A DNA stretch of 64,000 bases from Lithospermum erythrorhizon (taxonomy: Eukaryota > Streptophyta > Magnoliopsida > Boraginales > Boraginaceae), in the NCBI GenBank assembly GCA_019722365.1, contig JADFUC010000425.1:23281-87280 (forward strand), read 5' to 3'. The notes below the pieces were generated by a model. It was not told where the DNA came from. It saw only the letters and a program-made list of their open reading frames with translations, and searched no databases. Position numbers and translations under genes: made by a program. Each line of letters begins with the position of its first letter. Positions within the stretch are counted from its first letter, which is position 1. Below, piece after piece: positions 1 through 13,600 of the stretch.

Positions 1-124
1 ATGTAATAAATTATTTATTGAAATATTCATAAAGCATAAATTTTGATGTTTATCGGGTTTACATTATTTTAGGCCAAGATTTTGACATCATCGATATTGG
101 TTTACACCCCTATGTGTTAGGAAA

Positions 125-3100
125 TGTAATAACTGCTAAAAAAAAAAAAAATTAATTAGTTTTTCTGCCTACAAGGATCCGGGGATAAGATAAATAATTT
201 CACGATAATATTATTTCAGAAAATTTTTTAGTCAATTGTTTATAATTTAGTACTGCTTGTCATGGAAGAATTTTATCTTTAGATCTAGTCGAATGGTCGA
301 ATACGCCGAATCGTCGTCAGAGTATATTTCGCTTTCGAGAATTTAAAGTTTTAATCGTATTTCGCATGATATTATTCGGGGATTGGGTTAAATTTACGTC
401 GGAAATATGCTGCTAAACCGGTATCGAAAAACTAAACCGAAAAACCGAACGAGAAATGGAAGCAGTTTCGGTAGATATTTTGTGCGGACCCCGAGACTTT
501 TTATGCTTATCCTTGCTGTCATCATCCAAAGAAAAAAAATTTCTTCTTCTTCCCATTTAGGTCGAACTCCCTCCTATTTTCCTCAAGGAAATTTCTTCAC
601 TTTTCTTCCAAATTTCGCGAAGCTGTCCTAAAAATTTTCGGGAGAGATTCGTCACTTTCTACGCTTTCGAGGTAAAGAAAGTTCGAATCTTTTGGAGTAT
701 TTTCGAAATTTTGTGATTGACTTTTGAAATTTGAGTTGACTTTGAGCTGATGTTTATTATGTTATAGAATCACATCTGCTTTAGATTATCGTATAATAGT
801 TGATAATTATCGATGCATGGGGTTGAAAAAATGCCGAGGATCATAGTTGACTTTTGGTTGACTTTTCCATAACTTAATTTTTATGATGAATCTTAGTCGG
901 GCATGGGTTCTGTGACGATATATGCGATGAATTCGTGATTTGTAGCTCGCTTTGAGGACGCATGTCACGAGTTGACTTTTGGGGTTTCAATTGACTTTTA
1001 CGTGATATTTTTATAAAAACTTTAAATGTAGAAGTTGATTGGGGCCTTATCAGAAATTTATCGTAATATTAAATCGCGGATTAAAATTGATTAAAGGGAG
1101 TTAGGTTGAAAAAGTGTTAATTCCAAGTTGAGTCAGAATTCGATATTTTGGAGTATAGGTTGCTAATTGTGACCTCGACACTAGAATGATTTATGTTGGA
1201 TCAGAATGAGCAAAGTAATAAGATGGAATTTTAGCAGTGGATCGACGGTTGCGTCGATGGATTATAATTCGATAGTTAATTGGGCCATGCTAGGACCATG
1301 AGAAATCTTTCCGATTAGAGTTGGTAATGTTTATCCTAGAATGTAATTCTGGTATTAGTTCCCTATATACTTTCGGTGTTCTTAGGCCTCGACTGCTGGG
1401 AAGGGCACGCCCGTGATCGCTAGTTTTCGTGAGGACTTTGTGGATAGTTAGTGTGAGGCGAGTATTTATCTCACGTATTACCTATGTACTTCTTTTTTAA
1501 ACGGTGTACCGTGCTTATATAATATAATTACGTGTAAAAGTATGCATGTGTCTTTGTAATATAATTATGTGAAGGGTGTATATGTCCTCGCGATATGATT
1601 ATTGGAAACGGTATACATGTAATGGTTGTACGATTATGTGCGAGCCTAATATGACATGGATTGTGTTTCGCGGGCGTCAAGATTGCCTGAGGTAAAGAAT
1701 GCCTGAACTCCCAACTTATATTTCTCAGATTCTGGGGTGGCCTTGTCGTCACTGGTGGTAGCTACGTACCCTGGTCGGCACTTCAGGGTATTTATGTGGG
1801 CCTCACGGCACTTCGCGTATTTATGTGGCTTCACGGGCACTCGCGTATTTATGTGGCTTTGCCGGCATTGTGGTATTCATGTGGCCTTGTCGGCGATTGC
1901 GATTGATTTACGCTGATGTTTTAATTGTGCACAATACCGCTTGGGATGGAGTAGTTGGGTTGGGTTATGTACGAAGTTCGAGGCCTTCGAGTATCGTAGC
2001 GAATTCTATACTGGATTACTAGTGATTGTGCGACTCTCCTCTCAGGATACGCATTATCGCCCTATACTACGCATACGCATGTATGACTCTCTCTTTGATC
2101 GCTTTGTCGCCAAGGTGATTGCCGACGTGGGTCTTCATACTACTAAGAGATAGTGCGCGTTTGGCCTTATACTACTAAAAGATAAGAAATAAATAGTCTT
2201 TGATCGCTTTGTCGTGTGCATCCACGTGGGCCCCATACTACGGTATGGGCCAGCGTTTGCCCTACCACGCATAGCGCTGTACGATCTCCTTTGATCGCTA
2301 TCGCTAAGGCATTGTCGATGCGGGCCCTATACTACGGCATAACAGGCGATTTGGCCTTATACTTCGCAGTATAAGAGAAATGTACGAAGTCTTTTGATTA
2401 CTTTGATACAGGTATCGGTTGACGTGGGTCTCATACTCACAGATAGCGCGCGTGCCTTATACTTTGTGTATATGCGTGCCTTATACTTTGTGTATAAGCG
2501 CGGTTTTGGCCTTTATAACGCGTATGTCATGGTGGCGACGGGATTAGTCCATTCCTCGTAGACGGATCGGTATACGCCGCATTGTAGGACGGTATAACAG
2601 CGGGATACGGTAGAGATAGGATCTGGCGACCAGAGGCTCGAGTCGTTGTCGAAGCCCCCGTGGATTTCATTTGGGTGGATTAAAAAGGCTATCTAACCTC
2701 TATTATATATTCACGTGTTATGCCCGAGACTTCATGTGGAATTATAAGCGTATGACTTTATCCGATAATCCTCGTATACATGTATTTTATTCATATTTGA
2801 CTACGATGACTATTCCTAATCTTTGCTTGCTGCTAGCAATGTTGCTTTGATGGTTATACTTCATTTTTTAAGCTGAAATTTCGTCGGGCAACTATTTTTC
2901 TCGTGATACGTATTTATTTTCGCTTGTACTTTACCGGGGCATTACTCGTTTTGCTAGATATGTTCTATATATCTTAAGTGGCTAATGGACGATACCTTGG
3001 AACGAGGACATTAGGGAGTGTAAATTATAAACCGAAGTTTACGCTAATCATTGATGATGCTTTTTGATGATATTTTATATATATATGGTAGGAAAATGGA

Positions 3101-4060
3101 TTCAAATGTGTTAGTATAAGTAATCGATCTAACTACTTAATTCGATACTCAATGGAGGTAAATAAGTTCAGATACTAAATGGAAAACTGGGAAGATAACT
3201 GCATTTCTAGGTTATCCGGATTCAAGATATATTACTCACCATATTAAGAAATGCATATATTGAAGTTGTCTTATGAGGAAACATTAGTTGTCATAGAGGA
3301 GTATGATTGTAAAATGGGAGTAGTACTTTAAAGTGAACTAAAGATGTTGATTGAAATAGATATAATGAAAGTATGAGAGGTTAAGATATATGTTTAAGTT
3401 ATTGGCAGGTTTCAGTGTATATTATATTTGGGAATTAATTTATACTGTGAAGATAATGTATAGAGAAATACTCTTGTAATTATGCATCATGAGTAAGTTG
3501 TCGAATGAGCGAGTTATCGGTGTTAGCTTAGGAAAGCCAATAAGGAAAGTTTATTCGTGTCGAGTAACTATAAAAAATAATACTCTTGGGTATATAGTCT
3601 CTAAATAAAGTAGAATCTTAAATTATTCTTATTCGTGCGATCGAGGCTAACTTCTCAGGCTATTTATTTTCACCTTTAGCCGACTTCCTATTTTCCCTAC
3701 GGCATGCTTTCATGCCCAGTTGTCATGAATGACCGAGATGCATCGTCGAGAAGCCGCACTGCCAAGATGGCGATGGTGGCTCAAGACCCCTAACAAATTA
3801 TACTTTTATCTTCAAGTCTCTCATTAGATGTAATAATTGATTAGTTGACTCGAGTTGTATAACAACAAATTGCTCAGCCGGTATTTATATTACGATTTTC
3901 ATGCTGTTGTAATTATCAAGTTAGTTCACCCGACGGACGAAGTTATATTGTTTTATTTATGATGTAAAAGAAGTCATTTTTATTGTTATCCATCACAAGT
4001 ACTGATTACGCAGGTCAGCGACGGGTCCCAACCTCGTGGGGGGCCCACCGCTGGTCATAA
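125..4060. repeat. Upstream LTR of the LARD-like element
   Basis: This is the first copy of the long direct repeat. It begins TGTAATAACTGC and carries internal short tandem repeats at about 1740-1900 and 2040-2520. The open frames of 60-80 codons inside it are not conserved in the second copy, so I do not treat them as genes. Confidence 0.65.
1740..2520. repeat. Short tandem repeats inside the LTR
   Basis: From about 1760 to 1890 a unit of roughly 24 bases recurs, built from GGCACT, GCGTATTTATGTGGC and close variants. From about 2040 to 2520 a second unit recurs containing CCTATACTAC or CTTATACT followed by a near-palindromic GGTATA, interleaved with TTTGATCGC. The same two blocks occur in the other LTR at about 7610-7760 and 7910-8420 with different unit counts, which indicates expansion and contraction after insertion. 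Confidence 0.6.
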
Positions 4061-5973
4061 TTCTTTATCGCAGCCCAGTTTATGTTTTCGGCTCAGTGGT
4101 TATGCGTGCTCCAGTTCAAAGTTATAAGTGTGTCAGCGCTGTGAGTCATTTTCCTGTTCGAGTTCATTTCTTTCCTCAACTGGCTGACCGCTGGAGGACG
4201 CCCACCAAGATTTCCGACCGCACGGCGGTCTTACGAGACTACTTTGCATTCGTGTTTTGTGGTGTTATTGATTAAGATGTGTTATATTAGAGATATGCGA
4301 AAATGAATTGGGTAATATGACGCACGCCGAAGTTATGTATTCTATTGAGACGGGTAAAATAAGTATATACGGAGATCTATGATTTAATGAAAGTAGATAT
4401 TTAAGCGAGAGATTATATCGGGAACGATACATGTAACGGGTTAATACGATGCAAGTGTATCGGAAGATATAGAGATATTTCAGTTATCTATATATTTTCG
4501 GGGAAATGTCTTAATAGTTGATGCTGCAAGACAAAGCACGAGATTTTATGGCGAAAATTAATTATGATATGTGATAATTAATATACGATATACTGAGGTG
4601 GAGTCAGAAAGAATATCAACGGGTTATAAGTAAGGTTGGGTTAACTAAGACTGATTATAAGGAAGCCGAAACGTGGGTTTGATTGGAAATGATAAATAAG
4701 TCGTGGTGAATACAAATCGAGACCTAATAAGAAAAGAGTTCGGAAGCATCCTCGTTAATAATGCTTGGCAAGAGTTCGTTCGAGTAGAGTGCATCTTTTG
4801 TGATAGTAATGATCATTCGAGGATGTAAACTTAGTTGAAACCTTCGAGACGGGAATACGTGATGAATATGTTCGAGGATTTAAGAAGAGACCTAATTATA
4901 CCCGAAGTATCGAGAGGAATTCAATCGCGCAAATTTGAAGTTGTTGATAAATGGGGCAATCGCTATGAATTTAAGGGTAATAGAAGTTAGTTGAGAAGAT
5001 TCTCGTGACACGAAGTCATGGATTAGCAATTGATCGTGTGTAAGATGTTGATCTTTAAAATAATTAAGAATTTCTCTTGGATACTTGGAGTAATTGGGGA
5101 TTTATCACTGGTTGTTACCTTATCTACGCTGATTGAAGTATATGAAAAATTGATCGCGATTGTGTATCTCGCGTAATAAACTTATCCGTGGGCTTAATAG
5201 TGAAATTAAGTAACGTCAATTAACTAAAGGTCATATGCACAGATATTCTGGCTATTTATTTTGTGGTATTCATGTTTGAATATGTATATGATTGGGTGTG
5301 TTCAATCGAGTATATTTTGTGTTATGGACGACTGGTGAATATATTTTTGCGAGAATAGTTCCTATATGAAATTGTTGTATCGTGTACATGGACGCTACGC
5401 CGAGATTGGCTGTGTGTACGATTGATATTATATGTGTGATTTGTGAATTGTTTGATTTGAGTGATACTAGACGAAAGCGGGCGTTCAAGTATGAAATTTT
5501 AAAGTGGTCGAATTGTTATATATGATGTTGGTCAGGTTTATTTTTGTAAGTTATTTTATAGCTGTCAGAGGCTGTCCGCGCGCGAGATTTTGTCGCTTAC
5601 TCAAGTTGGGATTATGTGATATGGAGTATTATGGCGACACAAATTACGAGTGGACAAAGATCGGTATCAAGCAATATGAATTTTAATGTTCGAAGTTGGT
5701 ATTTTGAGCAATCAGACGTTTATAATACTAAGATTGATAATGATAATAACAAGCGTAGCAATAAGACGATAAGCTTCAATAGGAAAAATCGCCGTTGAAT
5801 GTGTGTTATGGTGTAAGAGAGTCAATCAAATGAAGTCAATCGACATACATATTATGTGGAGCTACGAAGATGCATAATTATATCGGGGAAATTCGAGTAG
5901 TGACAAGGCTGAGTTTATCTCGATGTGATTGTTCTAAATTAAATTTCGGTGACCTAAATTTTATAAGGCGGTA
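4061..5973. other. Internal region of the LARD-like element, no coding sequence recognised
   Basis: This is the unique interior between the two long repeats. It includes a GC-rich stretch just after the upstream LTR (GGGGGGCCCACC). All frames are short, at most about 79 codons. No zinc knuckle, protease, RT or integrase motif is visible. Confidence 0.5.
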
Positions 5974-8900
5974 GACAATAACTGCTAAAAAAAAAAAAAA
6001 AAAATTTAATTAGTTTTTCGGTCGGCGGTGGATCCGGGACAGATAAATAATTTCGATGATAATATTGGTTTCAGAAAATTTTTTTAGCCGAATTACATTT
6101 ATAATTCTAGTAGTGTTCATTATGGAAGAATTTTATCTTTAGACGTGAGTCGTATTTATCTAAATACAACGAATCGGTCGGTTGTAGTATATTTCGTTTT
6201 GAGAATTTTAAAGTTTTAATTTGATGGTACGATATTATTTGGGATTGGGTTAAATTTATGCTGAAGCCAAGGCTATAAACCGGTATTTAAAAACTAAACC
6301 GAAACCGAACGAAAGCGAGCAAGTTCGAGATATTTTTGAAAGTGGGACCCCGCGAGACTTTTTATGCTTATCCTTTAGTGTCATCATCCAAAGAAATTTT
6401 TTTTCTTTCTTCTTTTCCTCCCCACGAGGCCTAACTCCTCCTATTTTCCTCAAGGAAAATTTCTTCAATTTTTCTTCCAAATTTCACAGCTTTGGTCCTA
6501 AAATTTCTGAGACTTCTGTCATTTCTACGCTTCGAGGCAAGAAAGTTCGAATCTTTTCGAGTATTTCGAAGCCTGGATGTTGACTTTTTGGAAATTTGAG
6601 TTGACTTGAGCTGATGCTTATTACGTTATGTAATCTTTGCCTACTAAGCTTAGATTATCGATAATAGCTGACATAATTATCGATTTATGGGGGTTGAAAA
6701 AATGCCGAGGGATCATAGTTGACTTTTTATTGACTTTTTCCATAACTTAATTTTACGATGAATCTTAGTGGGCTACATGGGTTCCAAGGGGACGATATAC
6801 GCGATTTAATTCGTGATTTAGAGCTCGTCAGGATGTTAAGGTCGAGTTGACTTTTGGGGTTTCAATTGACTTTTTATGTGGATATTTTTATAAAACTTTA
6901 AATGTGTGAAGTGAATAAGCCTTATTTGTAGTTTATTGTATTAAATCGGTGATTTAAAATTGACAAAGCGGAGTTAGTTGAAAAGCGTTAATTCCAAGTC
7001 GAAGTTGTAATTGATATTTTGGAGACATAGTTGCCATCAGTGGACCCGCCGATTAACTAGAATGATTTATAAGTTGGATCAGAATGATAAAGTAATAAGA
7101 TGGAATTTAGCAGGATCGACCTGCCGTTGCTCGGCTGGACAGTAATTGATGGTTTACCCGCCATGTTAGATCATGAAATCTTCCGACAGCTTGGTAATGC
7201 TTATTCTAGAACGTAATTTTGGTATTGGGCTCAAGAGTATACTGGTACTTTAGCTCGATCAAGGGAAAAGTGGCACGTCGTGATCGCGTTTCTTCGTGAG
7301 GACTCTTTGGTGATACTAAGTAGAGGCGGTATTTATCTCACGTATTACCTTACGTGATTTCTTTTAAACGGTAAAATTCGTGCTTATAATATACTATGTG
7401 TAAAGTGGTGTACGTGTCTTTGTACATAATTATGAAGTGGTGTATATGTCCTCGCGATATGATTACGCTGAACGGCATATATGTAATGGTTGTAATGACA
7501 GTGAGCCTAATATGATTACGTGATTGTGTTTCGTATACCAAGATTGGCTTCGAAAGAATGCCTGAACTCCCAACTTGTATTTCAGACTCGTGGGCCTTGT
7601 CGTCACTGCGGGTAGCTTATGTGGCCTCGCCGGCACTACGCGTATTTACGCGTACTTTGCCGGCACTTGTGGTATTTATGTAATAATTTCATTTCGCATT
7701 GTGGTATTTATGTGCTTTGTCGGTACTCAGGGTATTCATGTGGCCTTTGCTCAAGCGATCAGGATTGACACAAGGGATGTTTTAATTGTGTGTCAGAATA
7801 CCTGCTTGGGGAGGAGAAGTTTTGGCCAAGGCACTAGTTTCAGGCCTTGGTATCAAAGCGAATTCTATACTGGATTACTGTGTGATTAAAGTGACTCTCC
7901 TTCCTCGGCAGATACGTGTGACGCTATCGAATCTCTATACTGCATAACACATGCATTTACTCTCTCAATGCTTTGTTGTGGTGCATTTGCCGATGTCGCC
8001 TCTATAACACGAGATAGCGCTGCTGGTTTGGCCTATACTACTAAAGAAATGTGCGAGTTCTCGATCGCCATTGCAAGATTGCCGACGTGGCCCTATACTA
8101 CGGTATAGCTACGGCTTGGCCCTATACTACTCAAGATACAAGGCATGACTCTTTTGATCGCCACAGGCGCATTGTTGACGTGGCCCTATACTACTTCAGA
8201 TAATACATGATTTGGCCTTAAGTACTCGGTATAAGAAATGTATGAAGTCTTTTCGATACTTTTGTCGTTGCATTGTTTACGTGGCCCTATACTATGGTAT
8301 AATAAGGCGCGTGCCTTATACTTTGTGTATAGTATATGTGTCTTATACTTTGTGTATAGTCATGTTTTATATTTCTATATGTTAGCCTTATAACGCGGTA
8401 TAAGCCACAGGTGATTCAAGGACAGTCCTATTCCTGCAGTAGACGGATTGAGTATACAAGATTGTAGGATGGCATACCGGTGGGGATAATGAGATGTGAG
8501 GTTCACGACTAGAAATGGAAGTCGTCATTGCGCCTGTGGATTTCATTCAAGGACAAGAAGGCTTATCTAACCTCATATATATATTCATGTGTTAAGGCCC
8601 GAGACTTCAGGGAATTACGTTGTATGACTTTATCCGATAAATCCGTATATGTATTTTATTCATTTGACTACGATGACTATTCCTAATCTTGTCATTAAGC
8701 AAGAACAAATATTGGCTATTATACTTCATTTTTTAAGGCTGAAATTTCGTTTCAAGAACTATTTTTCTTCGTAGATACGGTATTTATTTTCGCCAGCCTT
8801 TACCCAAGACATCGGGTTTTTCATAGATATGTTCTATATACTTTAAGTGGCTAATGGACGGATATTTCGAATGAGGACATTAGGAGCAAAATTATAAATC

Positions 8901-9915
8901 AAGTTTATGCTAACTGTCATTTATGTCGATGATATTTTATATATATATGGGCGGAAAATGGATTCAAATGTGCGAATATAAGTAATCGATCTAACTACCT
9001 AATCTCGATACCACGGAGTAAATAAGTTCCGCATACCAAAATCCTTAAGATAACTGCATCTAGGTTAACTGATTCAAGATATATTACTCACATTAAGAAA
9101 CGATATATTCGTGGGCGTCTTAATGGCGAACATTAGCTGTCATAGGAGGAGTATGATTGCAAATGGGAGTAGTACTTTAAAGTTTAAATCCAAAGATAAG
9201 TCGACGAATAGAGTATTAGTTTGTTATGAGAGGTTAAGATATATGTTTAAGTTATTGTGTGTGTTTGAAAGTATATTATATCGGGGAATTATATACTTCA
9301 AAAAAGATAACAGACAGTAAATACCTCTTGGTAATTAAGGTGTACTGAGTAAGTTGTTGACGAGCGAGTTATCACTGTGTTGCTTAGAAAGCCAATAAGT
9401 GAAAGTTTTATTTGGTGTCGAAAGAACCTATGTGCAAAATAATACTGGGGTATATACTCTAAATAAGAATCTAAATTATTCTTATTCTATGAATGCGTGA
9501 AGGAATTTCTCATATTTTCACCTGCCTTTTAGGTCACTTCCTATTTTCTCCCGCATGGCCGGGCGTTTTCATGCCTGCGCTATTATGAACGACCGAGACG
9601 ATTGGCCGCAAGAGTCGCTGCACTTAAGATGCATGGTCAAGACCAACAAATATAATACTTTTATCTTCTTGAAGTCTCTCGTTGTATGTAATAATTATTA
9701 TCGACTCGAGTCAGATAACAAATTGTTTTGATGTGTATTTATATTAGCGATTTTCATGTTGGTTGGTATTTCATTTGCTATTTCACCCGGATTTTGATCT
9801 AGCTTATATTGTTTTATTTATTTATGTAAAAGTTAAGCTATTTTATTGTTATCCATCGCCGCATGCATCGATTACGCAGGCCATGACGGCCCCAACTCGT
9901 GCCCACCCGGCGCGG
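5974..9915. repeat. Downstream LTR of the LARD-like element
   Basis: This is the second copy of the long direct repeat. It aligns with 125-4060 along its whole length but with frequent short patch differences. The 104-codon frame at 7575-7889 lies in the 24-base repeat block and is not conserved in the first copy, so it is probably not a gene. Confidence 0.65.
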
Positions 9916-10380
9916 CCGTTATACGTAAAAGAAACAAAGTTAAACACAAGTGGAAGAAGAAACCAATATTTTTGCTCTTCAATTAAATTTGTCGGCTCTT
10001 CCAACTACACTAGTTTATATGATTATGGTTGGAAGAAACCAATAAAGAAACACAAATCTATTTTTTCGATTAGACTAATAAATCTATGTCTGCGTAATCA
10101 TATTATGAAACTTTGTATTGATCCTCAATCATTAAATCAACTATTTTGGTACGTAATAATATAGGTTGAATATAACATGAAACAAATGGATCATCACACA
10201 TCATCAATATATAAATGATACCATTACGAAAAGAATCATTGATCTATATTATATATAAATGAACTGAAGTAATATTCGCCAAGAAATAAAATAATCAACT
10301 AGAGGTTTTAATAGTCAAATGTAATATTATATTTCAAGAATAAAAATAACTGTAGGATGAACAATTATATTATACTCCCC
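9916..10380. other. AT-rich spacer between two retroelements
   Basis: A 133-codon open frame runs across the LTR boundary (9763-10164), but its first half is LTR sequence and no family was recognised. Nothing else is seen here. Confidence 0.4.
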
Positions 10381-10612
10381 AGAGTAAATATTATATCATG
10401 GATGTTTCACAACTGCTGCCTTTGCTTACCAAGAAGTTTTAAACGATCATTTGAAAGAATCAAATAGTGCTACTTATTTTCCAAGCTTAGTTAGTTACCT
10501 TATTATTGTATCTTAAGTTCATAACAAAGTGTGCCTCATTGTGAACAGATTCTGGCCATTCCAAAAGAAGAAATCATCCCTCATACAGCTTTACTCCGTC
10601 TATTCATAATAC
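10381..10612 (+). repeat. 5' LTR of the copia element
   Basis: It aligns with 16018-16280. The TGTTAT start is damaged (CAGAGTAAATATT stands in place of TGTTATGGAAATATT). The end reads ATAATAC and is followed by a degenerate methionine-tRNA-type primer site, of which only scattered bases of the usual TGGTATCAGAGC remain. Confidence 0.65.
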
Positions 10613-13600
10613 GTTATCGCATCACCAAGCCTCCTCCAGGTAATTTTATTTCAACTTCAAGATGAGCTATTAAAGATTTTTTCATGATAATATTATATTT
10701 CCAATCTCGAAAAAATATGTTAGCATACTAATTACTAAATACTTTTTTACCTGTAGAATCTATCATTGAAATATACATAATGGATTTATAGAGAAAATAA
10801 TTTGGATGTAACAATGATGTATATTCAAGAGTAAACTAAATCATTTTGCATTTTGAAAGATAATATAATTGTTCATCCTCTCGATTGATTATTCTTATTC
10901 TTGAAATATAGCAATATAATATGAACCGCTATATCCCGATAATCAGGTCAAAGGTTTTTAAAATTTCAAGAATATTGTTTGTTCTCCTGATTATAGTTTT
11001 GTTTTGATTTGTTTCAATATATATGTACCATTATTATTTAGTAATTTATATAGAATAATTATTTAGTTCAAAATATTTGGATTAAATACAATATGTTAGA
11101 CGATATGATAGATGTCGGATCTATTATATCTAGCGAACGTGCTCACAATTTAAGCAGTATTTATATAATAATGAGTATTTAAACTTCTATGTGATTGATC
11201 AAGTTCATTTTCAAATAAATTGATTAAACAGAAGTCGTTAATATTATAAGACCAAAATATATAAAGAACAAATATAGCATACATCAAAGATTTAATAATG
11301 AATGAAAGATTTTCACAATCGCATTACTCTGTCCCATTATTATTGTATATAGAATAATTATTTATTTACTCGGGATCTCTTAGCCACATGTAATTTACGG
11401 TAATATAAATTATCAAATTATTAAAACAGAGTTTAAATTTTATTAAAATGACTTAAATTAAATGATCGGGTGATCCGATTATTTTGATGCTATAACTACG
11501 GATGCCCATTCAGGTCATCTCTCGCTTACTTTGGGAAACCTGTAGCTTTTGAACCTAATAATGTCATCTCGATAAGACTTTACTATAATCATAACTACCT
11601 ATAATATTTGATTTATGATCCAAATGTGAAATAAGATTCTTTTATTATCAGAGTCCGTAAGACGTCTGTGAGGATTAGCACTTAAAATTGATTTGGACAA
11701 ATAAATTAAGGATTTTTTTTTAATATTCCCGGTTAATTTACGTGGAATGCCCCTCATTTTGTAACATATGATTGACTTATATGACTCAAGACTCATATAT
11801 AATTTGAAGTATACAGATTTCATTACATGATTTGAATTTAATGATTACATACATTTCAAGGTCCAAAAGTACCTACAAATTGCTTGAGTACGCCTCGCAT
11901 TTGAGAGGTAAAATTAAGCCCGTAAGAAATTATTTCACACAAATATTTTGTTACATGCTGTATAAAGTTGCTGGGCTCAAGTTTCACAGATTTTCATGCC
12001 CACATCATAGTAACAATAAAGCATATCCTATCAGTTTTAATTATTGACATATACAAATTAATTATCGATCTATATATCCATAAAAGAGTATATATTATTT
12101 CCTCAAGAAACAATAGGTTCACATGAAAGATTTAGTAAAGTGAAAGACTATATAATGCCTAGGCTAAATCGATTGATGTCAGTGATTATACATGTCTAGG
12201 CCAGCTTCCGCTATGAAAGATTTGATACTGGCGCCTCCTGTGGCACACCTATCTTCTTGGAAACTTACCTAGTGTATGATTTTCAACATCCAACAGATCG
12301 CCACCAACAACATGGATAAAAGAAAGATGTCTGCTAAATAATGCGTGAAATTGATCGAAAGCTCTGTAGTGCCAAACATATCATAAACTATCATACATAT
12401 ATGAAAACCAGCAATATATCATCAGTTGATCGAATTAGTTCCTAAGAGCTAATATTTTTAGCATTTGAGGACCTTAAGAGTTAATATTTGTCAAAAAGGA
12501 AGTTAAAGTCAAATTGGTAAGTCTTAATAGTTAAATATTACCAAAGTAACACACATATACGTATTATTAAAATATACAGCTTCTATCAAACAAGAAGTTC
12601 GATTATTATTTGGCACGACTGCTGTGGACTACACCTCTGGACAGAGTTGGGCGATGTGAAATAATGATTGAATGGACTGAGACTCATTAAAGAGTCAACA
12701 AATTCAGTTGGTTTAAAGACTTTACGCGAGATAATGCTGAACTCAAGAGACATTGAGTACGTTGGAATTACATGCAATACCGCTAATCGATCATTGAGAA
12801 ATATTATTTAGTGTCACTGACGCATTAAGCCAAATTATCATAGAATCCCCCAATATAATTGGTTTGGTCGAAACCAAATATTTTACCTCCAATTATACGT
12901 ATCATATATTACCAAGAGATGACAAACGTTGATTTTTACATTATATATTCCAAAGGTATATATCTATATACTATTATACCGAAAAGGTATGTAATTAAAG
13001 TAATGAAAACATCTATAGAATTGAAGTAGTTTCCATTAGATATCAATGTTTTCAACATCGGTATAATATAACCGAAAAAATAGAATATCTTGAAATGAAA
13101 TATCCCTACGCTATACGATCCTCAAGATTTAATAAATATTTAACTCAAGCTCGGCAGGCTCAAGAGATAATATGAACAAATTTGGCTGATAATACGAACT
13201 TAAGCTCACTACCAAACAAATATCCGACCTCAAGATAAGATTGAAATTATATAATTAGTCAGAAACACTAAAATAGAGCTAAGGTTCCTCAAGAACTATC
13301 AGAGGTCAAATAGTTCCATTCATTCAAATTCTAAAAGAAGAATATTTAAAGATAGTCTATAAGATGATTACTTCCTTTAAGAAATAGATGAATATATCTC
13401 ATGAATATGTGCTAAAGATATAATAAAATGTCTGAAGACATCTACATACCGAAATTCATGAATGCAATGGATTCCCAATTATCATGAATATGGTGGAACT
13501 ACATGGAAAAGATTATCGACAATGAATATTGAACATAATGAAGAGCTCTATATGATGAAAGAAATATGAGGATCATAAGTCTATCTCCTTGAGTGAGTAG

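Larger units (their letters stand above)
125..9915. mobile_element. Long-LTR retrotransposon without recognisable gag-pol (LARD-like)
   Basis: Two direct copies of a roughly 3.9 kb sequence begin at about 126 and 5975 (offset 5849) and end near 4060 and 9915. Both start with AATAACTGCT followed by an A-run, then share a GGATCC-containing stretch, and both end around GATTACGCAG plus a GC-rich tail. The roughly 1.9 kb between them shows no gag, protease, RT or integrase motif in any frame. Long LTRs with a short non-coding interior fit the large retrotransposon derivative (LARD) class, normally moved in trans by Gypsy elements. The copies differ by many short substitutions and indels, so insertion looks old or the sequence is error-rich. 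Exact LTR ends, target-site duplication and orientation were not resolved. Confidence 0.7.

Noticed and set aside
7575..7889. 104-codon plus-strand open frame
   Set aside because: It lies in the 24-base repeat block of the LTR and is not preserved in the sister LTR.
9763..10164. 133-codon open frame at the LTR boundary
   Set aside because: Half of it is LTR sequence, and no domain or codon pattern supports a gene.
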